From contig NZ_MEFG01000006.1 in NCBI RefSeq assembly GCF_001724715.1, positions 1 through 60,344 of the forward strand: DNA of 60,344 nt. Direction: 5' to 3'. The DNA comes from Sphingomonas sp. SCN 67-18. GTDB taxonomy: Bacteria; Pseudomonadota; Alphaproteobacteria; Sphingomonadales; Sphingomonadaceae. This document shows positions 54,557 to 60,344 of the stretch, in pieces (the stretch's first letter is position 1; each line of letters opens with the position of its first letter). The position numbers and the translations under genes are program-made. The notes under the pieces are model-generated. The model saw nothing but the letters and a program-made list of their open reading frames with translations, had not been told where the DNA came from and searched no databases.

Positions 54557-55297
54557 CTACTGGCCGGCGGCGGGCGCGGCGGACCGGCCCGGAAAACCTT
54601 CCAGCAACTGCTCGACCCGCTTCTGCGCGCCTTCGGGCGTACGCACGTCGCCGCCCATCTTCCGGTCCGCGTTCAGCCACACCAGCGCGCCGGTCTTCAG
54701 GTCGATCAGCCCGGCATGGCCCACATGCACGCCGGTCGGCACCGATACCCCGCCCAGCGCGCCGACCAGCTGCAGCATCTTGCGCCCGGTCGATCCATAT
54801 TCGTCATGGGTGGTGATGAAGAGCGCATAATCCGCATCCCCCAGCGATTTCAGGCCGGAGATGTCGGGGCCGATCCCCCACTCGAAACTGTCCTTGCGCT
54901 TCTTGGTGGGCAGCCGGTTGCCGGGGAAGAACTGATATTCGATCACCGAATCCGCCACCGCGGTGAACACGTGGCTATATTGGCTCACCACCGCCCCCTC
55001 GCCGCTCGCCGCCTCGGAATAGGCGACCACCTGGTTGCCCAGGCGGGATTGCGCCTGCTCCAGCGCGGCGGTGATGTTGTCGCGCGCCTGGCTGGTCCAG
55101 TCGGCATTGGGTTCGTAGACGCCGCCGGTCGATTGCGCGCCCACGCCGATCACCGGCCGCATCAGCACGATGCGCGCCGTGCCGGGCTTCAGCGCAAAGC
55201 CGGGCTGGCTGCCGGTCTTTTCCTGCCCGAAGGCGACGGATGAAACGCACAATGCCAGCGCGAGCACGGAAAAGCGCGCGAACCTGTCGAGTCGCAT
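54557..55297 (-). CDS. Exported protein of unknown function
   Basis: 246 residues starting MRLDRFARFSVLALALCVSS with a signal peptide ending AFG; the start follows GGGGGA. The mature part contains RIVLMRPVIGVGAQSTGG and GVHVGHAGLIDLKTGALVWLN, which resemble lipoprotein-like proteins that report on a periplasmic or surface state, but I do not recognise a named family. First gene of the operon with the M48 protease. Confidence 0.78.
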   Translation of the reverse strand: MRLDRFARFSVLALALCVSSVAFGQEKTGSQPGFALKPGTARIVLMRPVIGVGAQSTGGVYEPNADWTSQARDNITAALEQAQSRLGNQVVAYSEAASGEGAVVSQYSHVFTAVADSVIEYQFFPGNRLPTKKRKDSFEWGIGPDISGLKSLGDADYALFITTHDEYGSTGRKMLQLVGALGGVSVPTGVHVGHAGLIDLKTGALVWLNADRKMGGDVRTPEGAQKRVEQLLEGFPGRSAAPAAGQ

Positions 55298-55394
55298 ATT
55301 ATCCCCCAGATGACCCCGCGATTCCTCTAATCCCATGAATTATAGAGGTAAATAGCGCGACTCGCCGCTCCGGGAAATTGCCCGCGCCCGCCTT

Positions 55395-56867
55395 TCACCG
55401 TGTCGCGGTGGCGATCAGCCGGGCGTAGAATCCGGTCATCCGCTGCAGGTTGGCGATGGTCATATGCTCGTTGGTGCCGTGGATCATGCCCAGCGCGCCC
55501 ATCTCCAGGATCAGCGGCTGGTAACGATAAATGTCGTCGGCGATCGGGCTCATATAACGGCTGTCGGTGCCGCCGGTGACCAGCCCGGGCGCCACCGGGG
55601 TCCGCCCGCCGTCCCCCGCAAGCGCCGCAATCACCCGCCACCCGTCGGATCGGGTCGACGCTATGGGGGAAGGATTGCTGGCATGGCCCTCCCACGCCAT
55701 CTCCACCTTCAGCCCGGCCGTGGCCTCGCGCGCGCGGGCCATCACATCGTCCATCGTCTCGCCCGGCGCGATGCGGTAGTTGATCCAGGCGGTGGCGTCC
55801 TGCGGCAGCACATTCTCCTTGGGACTGCCCTTCAACATGGTCGGCGCGATGGTGGTGTGCAGCGTCGCCGCCCCCGCCGGCGTCGCCGCCACCTGGCGGA
55901 CCAGCAGCGGCCCGAACAGCCACTGGTTGGCGACGACGATCCGGGTCATCAGCGGCCCCTCCGCCGCCAGCGTGCGCACCATGTCCGCGCCCGGCCCCTC
56001 GAAGCGCATCGGGTCCGGCCGGGCGGAAATGGCCAGCACCGCGCGGGCCAGCGTCTCCACCCCCGTCTCCGCCGGCGGCGCGGAAGAATGGCCGCCGGGC
56101 GCAGGCGCCGTGACGCGCAGCGTGGCATAGCCCTTCTCCGCCACGCCGATCAGCGCCGTCGGACGGCCCAGCAGCGCGAAATCCTTGATCGTCGCCATCC
56201 CCTCGTCGAGCACGAACTGCGCGCGCACGCCCCGGCTCTTCAGCAGCGCGGCCGCCACCCGCGCGCCGCTGCCGCCGGTCTCCTCGTCATGCCCGCTGAC
56301 CAGAATGAGCGTGCGGCGCGGCCGGAACCCCTCCGCCGCCAGCGCCTCCACGGCCTCGAACAGCGCGACCAGCGATCCCTTGTCGTCAATCGCGCCGCGC
56401 CCCCACACCGCGCCGTCGGCGATCACCCCGGCAAAGGGCGGGTGGGTCCAGTCCCGCTCCGTGCCGGGCGTCACCGGCACCACGTCCTGATGCGCCATCA
56501 GCACCACGGGCGGCAGCGCGGGGTCGCTGCCCAGCCAGCTATAGATCAGCGTGTGCCCGGCCACCGTCTCGCGGCGCATCGCGGCATGGGCGGCGGGGTA
56601 GGTGGCGGCCAGCCAGCGGTGCAGCGCCTCCCATTGCGCGGCGTCGTTGTCCGCCGCGTCCTGGTGGCTCACGGTGGCGATGCGGATCGCCTCTGACAGG
56701 TGCCGGGCGGCCAGCGCCGGGTCCATCGCCGGAGCCTCGGCCAGCGCCACCGCCGCGCCGTCCGCCGCCACCGGGGACCGGAAGGTCGCCGTCCGCACCG
56801 CGATCACCCCCGCCAGTATCGCTATGGCCCCCGCCGCGCCCAAAGCCGCCTTGCCTGCTGTCCTCAC
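55395..56867 (-). CDS. Membrane-anchored M20-family peptidase
   Basis: 490 residues of the zinc-dependent M20 family (carboxypeptidase/PM20D1-like). An N-terminal hydrophobic segment (ALGAAGAIAILAGVIAV) anchors it to the membrane with the enzyme outside. Metal and catalytic stretches: VVLMAHQDVVPV, GRGAIDDKGSLVALFEA, SGHDEETGGSGA, and the C-terminal MIHGTNEHM. PM20D1 relatives act on N-acyl amino acids; the substrate here is open. Confidence 0.92.
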   Translation of the reverse strand: MRTAGKAALGAAGAIAILAGVIAVRTATFRSPVAADGAAVALAEAPAMDPALAARHLSEAIRIATVSHQDAADNDAAQWEALHRWLAATYPAAHAAMRRETVAGHTLIYSWLGSDPALPPVVLMAHQDVVPVTPGTERDWTHPPFAGVIADGAVWGRGAIDDKGSLVALFEAVEALAAEGFRPRRTLILVSGHDEETGGSGARVAAALLKSRGVRAQFVLDEGMATIKDFALLGRPTALIGVAEKGYATLRVTAPAPGGHSSAPPAETGVETLARAVLAISARPDPMRFEGPGADMVRTLAAEGPLMTRIVVANQWLFGPLLVRQVAATPAGAATLHTTIAPTMLKGSPKENVLPQDATAWINYRIAPGETMDDVMARAREATAGLKVEMAWEGHASNPSPIASTRSDGWRVIAALAGDGGRTPVAPGLVTGGTDSRYMSPIADDIYRYQPLILEMGALGMIHGTNEHMTIANLQRMTGFYARLIATATR

Positions 56868-56983
56868 GCTTATGTCCTTTTTCCAAGCTCATGCGATCGG
56901 ATCATATTCCGCCCGCCGGGGCAACCGTGGCGGCGCGCGGTTCCCGCTTCCCAAGCGCGCCGGAAGCGCCGATAGGGCGCAGC

Positions 56984-58162
56984 GTGAACGCGCGCGCCAT
57001 CCCCGCCTCCTCCTGGACCTCGGCGCTCATCGCCGCGCTGGTCGGCTTCGGCGGCACGGTGGCGCTCATCGTCCAGGCCGTGCAGGCGATGGGCGGCACG
57101 CCCCATCAGGTCGCCTCGGCGGTCACCGCGCTGTGCGTCGGCATCGCCGTCACCGGCGCGGCGCTCAGCCTCTCGCTCAAAATGCCCATCGTGCTGGCCT
57201 GGTCGATGCCGGGCGCCGCGCTGGTCGGGGCCAGCACGCTGCACCCCGGCTGGCCCATCGCCATCGGCGCCTTCATGGCCGCGGCGGTGATGATGATCGT
57301 GCTCGGCCTCGTCCCCGCGCTCGGCCGCCTCGCCGCGCGCATCCCCGCCTCCGTCGCCTCGGCCATGCTGGCGGGGGTGCTGCTGCCCTTCTGCCTCGCC
57401 CTGTTCCGCACCCTGGAATCGGACGTCGTCCTCGCCGGGGTGCTGATCCTCGTCTTCATCGCCGCGCGCCAGCGCTTCCCGCTCTATGCGCTGCTCATCG
57501 TGCTGGGCGTGGCGGTGGCGCTGGTCTTCGCGCGCGGCGACGTGGCGGGGATGCCCGCCGGCACGCTGTTCGGCACGCTCGCCCCCACCGCGCCGGAATT
57601 CAGCAGCCGGGCGATCATCGGCATCGGCATCCCGCTCTTTCTCGTCACGCTGGTCTCGCAGAACCTGCCCGGCCTCGTCGTGCTGCGCTCCTCGGGCTAC
57701 GCGCCCCCGCCCCAGCCGCTGCTGCTGTTCACCGGCCTCACCACACTGCTGCTCGCGCCCTTCGGCGCCTACAGCGTCAACCTGTCGGCGATCACCGCCG
57801 CCATCTGCACCGGCGCGGACGCGCATCCCGATCCCGCCCGGCGCTGGACGGTCGGGCTGTTCTATGCCGGTTTCTACCTGCTGCTGGCGCTGTTCTCCGC
57901 GCCGCTGGTCTCGCTGTTCCTGGCCATGCCGATGACGACCATCGCCGCCATCACCGGCATCGCCCTCATCGGCCCGCTCGCCGCCGCGCTCGGCAACATG
58001 ATGACGGCCGCCGACGACCGGGAAGCCGCCATCCTCACCTTCGCCGCCACCGCGTCGGGCATGTCGCTTTTCGGCATCGGCTCGGCCTTCTGGGGCCTTG
58101 TGGTCGGCTTCACCGCCATCGCCGCCCGCGCCTGGCTCGCCCGCCCAAAGGCAGCGATGTAA
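56984..58162 (+). CDS. benE: BenE-family benzoate/H+ symporter
   Basis: About 392 residues with 11-12 hydrophobic helices; the duplicated layout, AWSMPGAALV and QNLPGLVVLRSSGY are characteristic of BenE. The start is uncertain: GTG 56984 gives a family-like N terminus and leaves a 116-bp divergent promoter from the M20 gene, whereas ATG 56891 would add 31 odd residues and leave only 23 bp. It probably imports benzoate or a related aromatic acid. Confidence 0.85.
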   Translation: MNARAIPASSWTSALIAALVGFGGTVALIVQAVQAMGGTPHQVASAVTALCVGIAVTGAALSLSLKMPIVLAWSMPGAALVGASTLHPGWPIAIGAFMAAAVMMIVLGLVPALGRLAARIPASVASAMLAGVLLPFCLALFRTLESDVVLAGVLILVFIAARQRFPLYALLIVLGVAVALVFARGDVAGMPAGTLFGTLAPTAPEFSSRAIIGIGIPLFLVTLVSQNLPGLVVLRSSGYAPPPQPLLLFTGLTTLLLAPFGAYSVNLSAITAAICTGADAHPDPARRWTVGLFYAGFYLLLALFSAPLVSLFLAMPMTTIAAITGIALIGPLAAALGNMMTAADDREAAILTFAATASGMSLFGIGSAFWGLVVGFTAIAARAWLARPKAAM

Positions 58163-58198
58163 AAAATATTGGCCTTTATCCCCTTGGAGCAAGTAGCG

Positions 58199-58291
58199 AT
58201 GACAACGGATAAAACCGCTGATATTGCAGGGGGATGGGGTGGGTATCTACTGCTTGGAAATTTGGCTCCGCAAGAGCAGGTGAAGTTGTGA
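58199..58291 (+). CDS. Short ORF coupled to the following gene
   Basis: A 30-codon frame (opening MTTDKTADIAGGWGGYLL) starts 11 bases after a GGAG-type ribosome site. Its stop overlaps the next start as TGATG. The arrangement looks like a leader or a small protein translated together with the membrane protein that follows. No known family. Confidence 0.4.
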   Translation: MTTDKTADIAGGWGGYLLLGNLAPQEQVKL

Positions 58292-58803
58292 TGGCCAAGG
58301 AGATTTGGCCCCTTGTCACGACCGCTATCGTGCCGCTTCCGACATGGTGGCTCCTAGCTAAAAATTTCGCCGTCACCAATTCAGCGGCGCTCATCGTCGC
58401 CGCTGTCGCTACATTTTTCGTTTTTCACATTACTCAGATTTTGATGGCCGCAATCATCATCTGGAAAACCCCGAAATGGTGGGAAGGGAGGCAGCGTTTC
58501 AAAATTTGGGAAGGCGCCTCCGCTCTTTGTGAAATTATGCCCTCTCAATACGAAACATCGGATCGCGCAAAGGGTTTCGCCTACGACATTCTTGGCGGGG
58601 TTCAGAACGGCAGAATCCGACAAGCCGATGAGTCCTATACCGTCCACAACATCGCATTGGCGGGTGATCCAATCCCTTCCAAATATCCTAAAAAGCCGGA
58701 CGCAAATATTGACACCCTTATTGGCAAAAATACCCTTGAGGCATTCGCTAATAACAGGTCGATGAAACTGCCTTGGGCCGCCGACCCCAAAGCACAAGAT
58801 TAG
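58291..58803 (+). CDS. Membrane-associated protein of unknown function
   Basis: 170 residues from ATG 58291 (MAKEIWPLVTTAIVPLP): two hydrophobic N-terminal helices (LVTTAIVPLPTWWLLA and AALIVAAVATFFVFHI), then a soluble domain without recognised motifs. GC is lower than in the housekeeping genes. An alternative ATG at 58234 would add 19 residues. Convergent with an XRE regulator, overlapping by four bases. Confidence 0.65.
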   Translation: MAKEIWPLVTTAIVPLPTWWLLAKNFAVTNSAALIVAAVATFFVFHITQILMAAIIIWKTPKWWEGRQRFKIWEGASALCEIMPSQYETSDRAKGFAYDILGGVQNGRIRQADESYTVHNIALAGDPIPSKYPKKPDANIDTLIGKNTLEAFANNRSMKLPWAADPKAQD

Positions 58804-59042
58804 CCCACATTCCCCACAATCCGCCCGAATAACACCACCGGCTCAACGCCAAGCGCTTTTGCGATTTCGATAAACTCCACCACATCCACGCGACGTTGTG
58901 AGCCTTCGATTAAGCTGATCCAGCTTTGATCGCGCCCGAGGCGGATTGCCAAATCCTCTTGCCTCAAACCGGCCTTCAATCGCGCCTCACGTAGCGCGGC
59001 GACCACCACCTGATTTGCTCCAGTGAAGATCGTCTTTGGCAT
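58800..59042 (-). CDS. XRE-family helix-turn-helix regulator
   Basis: 80 residues: one HTH domain (LREARLKAGLRQEDLAIRLG, then WISLIEGSQRRVD), almost the whole protein. Small regulators like this often control nearby mobile or stress genes and themselves. Two TTCCATATG sites lie just upstream, between it and a divergent lipoprotein gene. Confidence 0.9.
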   Translation of the reverse strand: MPKTIFTGANQVVVAALREARLKAGLRQEDLAIRLGRDQSWISLIEGSQRRVDVVEFIEIAKALGVEPVVLFGRIVGNVG

Positions 59043-59066
59043 CGACCATTCGGGTAGATGCCATTA

Positions 59067-59091
59067 TTCCATATGACACTTTTCCATATGG
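59067..59091. promoter_or_regulatory. Repeated TTCCATATG sites, likely XRE operator
   Basis: TTCCATATG occurs at 59067-59075 and 59082-59090, 15 bases apart, and the second forms the palindrome CCATATGG. The pair sits between the divergent XRE and lipoprotein genes, the place for a shared operator. Confidence 0.55.
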
Positions 59092-59100
59092 AGACGGGCG

Positions 59101-59451
59101 ATGCGGGCGATTGTTCTGGTGTGTGCGATGGCGCTTTCGGGGTGTGACAGCGGACTGACAATTAAAGACGCATACAATATGTCGGTGACGGAAACGGAGG
59201 GCCGCATACCCAAGCGGGTCTCCGTATGCTGGGCGCTTCAGGCGAGTTATATGAACGGCGAGCGCGAGGATGGCGTTGAGCAGGACATTGTGGATACCTG
59301 CAATCGGGCGTCGCGCGAAGTCGAGTTGAGCGGGGAATGCCGGGAGTATGCCGCCATTGCCTCGCGTTATGGCGAGGCGACGCTTAGGGGTGCTGATTTA
59401 AGGGAATTGGCGCGGGAGTCTGAGACGGCGTTTTCTGAATGCGCCACCTGA
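59101..59451 (+). CDS. Small lipoprotein, unknown
   Basis: 116 residues with a signal peptide and lipobox (AMALSGC at about residues 9-15). The mature part has several cysteines and no recognised domain. It starts ten bases after the CCATATGG site and is divergent from the XRE gene, which probably controls it. Confidence 0.7.
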   Translation: MRAIVLVCAMALSGCDSGLTIKDAYNMSVTETEGRIPKRVSVCWALQASYMNGEREDGVEQDIVDTCNRASREVELSGECREYAAIASRYGEATLRGADLRELARESETAFSECAT

Positions 59452-59507
59452 ACGGCCCTGACCTGGTTAGCGGCTTGAGTTAGGTGTGCGGCGAAAGGAG
59501 TTTCGCT

Positions 59508-59744
59508 GTGAGAGTAGGGGCAATCAGTTTTATCGCCGAACGTCGAGATGGAGATGGGTTCTTAACCCCGTGCCTGTGGCTTTCGGGATGGCAAGCAAGT
59601 AATCGCGAGAACGTAATGGAGGTGTCAGCGGGTTGGTGGCGGTGGGTTGTCAGCGCTAGCTTTCTTGTTAGTCGCGAGCGAGCATTTCCGCGTGGTCTCT
59701 CCACTTTCTGGCTACGCCTTCTAGGCTGTAGCCCTTCACGCTAA
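59508..59744 (+). CDS. Possible small protein, unknown
   Basis: GTG 59508 is preceded by AAAGGAG at a 7-base distance, an excellent ribosome site; the frame encodes 78 residues rich in Trp and Arg (opening MRVGAISFIAERRDG). No family recognised. It overlaps the end of an opposing frame (59668-59892), so only one of the two may be real. Confidence 0.35.
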   Translation: MRVGAISFIAERRDGDGFLTPCLWLSGWQASNRENVMEVSAGWWRWVVSASFLVSRERAFPRGLSTFWLRLLGCSPSR

Positions 59745-59892
59745 ACCTACCGCCACGAGGGTGTGGCCCCGTTGCCTCCCACTTTTTGCCGGAACCGATA
59801 ACGGTAATTGGCGTAGCAACACCATCGACATCCACGGACCAATCCACACCCCCTCCTGACACACGGCCCCCAATGCCGTATCCTACGGACAT
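59668..59892 (-). CDS. Small hypothetical protein
   Basis: 74 residues from ATG 59892, Gly-rich at the start (MSVGYGIGGRVSGGGVDW) and basic at the end (VARKWRDHAEMLARD). The amino-acid pattern looks protein-like (GSGKKWEATGPHPRGGRFSV), but there is no recognised domain. Starts back-to-back with the frame at 59891. Confidence 0.4.
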   Translation of the reverse strand: MSVGYGIGGRVSGGGVDWSVDVDGVATPITVIGSGKKWEATGPHPRGGRFSVKGYSLEGVARKWRDHAEMLARD

Positions 59893-60073
59893 GCCAGAAA
59901 AGACCAATGATTCCAATGCCCGCTTCGACCGACTCCTGTCGGCAATGGCGAACGGTCCCAAGCCTAGCGGGAAAAAGAAATCATCAGCCGATCGAGCATC
60001 AGGTGAGGCGTCGCCCGCATGTTCCAGCGATACTCAAACTCCCCGAGATACTTCGAAAGATGTTTCGCGCTGA
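59891..60073 (+). CDS. Chimeric small ORF at the IS boundary
   Basis: 60 residues starting MPEKTNDSNARFDRLLSAMA. The first half has normal coding character; the second half (from about 59964) is antisense to the transposase 3' end. It is probably the 5' remnant of a small gene that runs into the insertion sequence and stops within it. Confidence 0.35.
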   Translation: MPEKTNDSNARFDRLLSAMANGPKPSGKKKSSADRASGEASPACSSDTQTPRDTSKDVSR

Positions 60074-60344
60074 CGTGAATGTGCGTGCCGTTGATCCCGC
60101 GCTTTAGCTGCGCCCAAAAACCTTCGATGCTCTGAACATGTGATCCCGTCTCGCTGACATACTGGCCGGCGTTATGGTTGACCCGATCGTGTTCGTATCC
60201 GCGTTCCCCGAGAATTTTATAGCTATGCAGGTGGTCGGTATGAACCGCGCCGCCCTTAATCACCGTGGATTCGATGACCGGCAACAGCGTTTCACGCTTC
60301 ACGTTGGGGACGATGCGTGTGACGATATCGCCGTCTCGCTGGGC
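59964..60344 (-). mobile_element. IS1595-type (ISXO2-like) transposase, 3' part
   Basis: The frame is open from the window edge to 59964. Visible residues include VKRETLLPVIESTVIKGG, a catalytic-core stretch TDHLHSYKILGERGYEH, HVQSIEGFWAQLKRGINGTH and HVSAKHLSKYLGEFEYRWN, which are diagnostic of the DDE_Tnp_IS1595 domain. The 5' part with the zinc ribbon lies outside the window, so whether the element is whole cannot be seen. The inverted repeats were not located. Confidence 0.9.

Noticed and set aside
51373-54816. An 1147-codon plus-strand frame through the CACAG repeat
   Set aside because: Reads through the nucleotidyltransferase gene out of frame, then the repeat array and two genes on the other strand; no domains.

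Overview
The window is a GC-rich chromosomal segment of an alphaproteobacterium, most likely a sphingomonad. Pointers are a CtrA-type cell-cycle regulator with a TTAA-N7-TTAA site in front of it, a cluster of GANTC sites, an arginyltransferase of the Bpt type, a PDH E2/E3 pair, and a TonB receptor whose plug begins EIVVTGSR. Species cannot be named from sequence reading alone.

Layout. 0-3.7 kb: the str operon (rpsL-rpsG-fusA-tuf, minus strand; tuf runs off the left edge). 3.9-24.2 kb: housekeeping genes. These are an M28 peptidase with a UspA protein, PDH E2 and E3, a methyltransferase of unusual composition, a PAP2 phosphatase, msrC, arfB, an RluA-type pseudouridine synthase, wrbA/pirin with a divergent LysR gene, ctrA, bpt, threonine dehydratase, a beta-hydroxyacid dehydrogenase, an exported amidohydrolase, two lipoproteins, purS/purQ, and a YhhQ transporter.

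24.2-28.0 kb: tRNA-Arg(UCU) followed by remains of a conjugative element (two divergent virB2-like genes, virB3, a deleted and truncated virB4). A 15-bp exact copy of the tRNA 3' end at 27999-28013 marks the likely far end of this 3.7-kb remnant.

28.2-47.0 kb: a catabolic cluster. Leftward from about 42 kb run a TonB receptor, an exported RidA, a cytochrome c, a Tat-exported flavin amine oxidase, a ThDP enzyme, a LysR regulator, two cyclase-family hydrolases (one with an altered metal motif), a cupin, an SDR, a 3-hydroxyacyl-CoA dehydrogenase-like protein and an aldehyde dehydrogenase. Rightward run a Tat-exported sulfatase, an MFS transporter and fumarylacetoacetase. Together they suggest uptake of an aromatic, possibly sulfated, amine, its oxidation in the periplasm with electrons passed to cytochrome c, and further breakdown in the cytoplasm. 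The substrate is not known; this is the best candidate for an undescribed system here.

47.1-58.2 kb: a frameshifted repeat protein, an orphan gene tail, Lrp/EamA divergent pair, an ATP-grasp/nucleotidyltransferase operon, a repeat-rich 0.7-kb gap with a (CACAG)12 microsatellite, an exported-protein/M48-protease operon, an M20 peptidase and a BenE-type transporter. 58.2-60.3 kb: a small accessory patch of lower GC with short genes, an XRE regulator, a lipoprotein and the end of an IS1595-type transposase that leaves the window.
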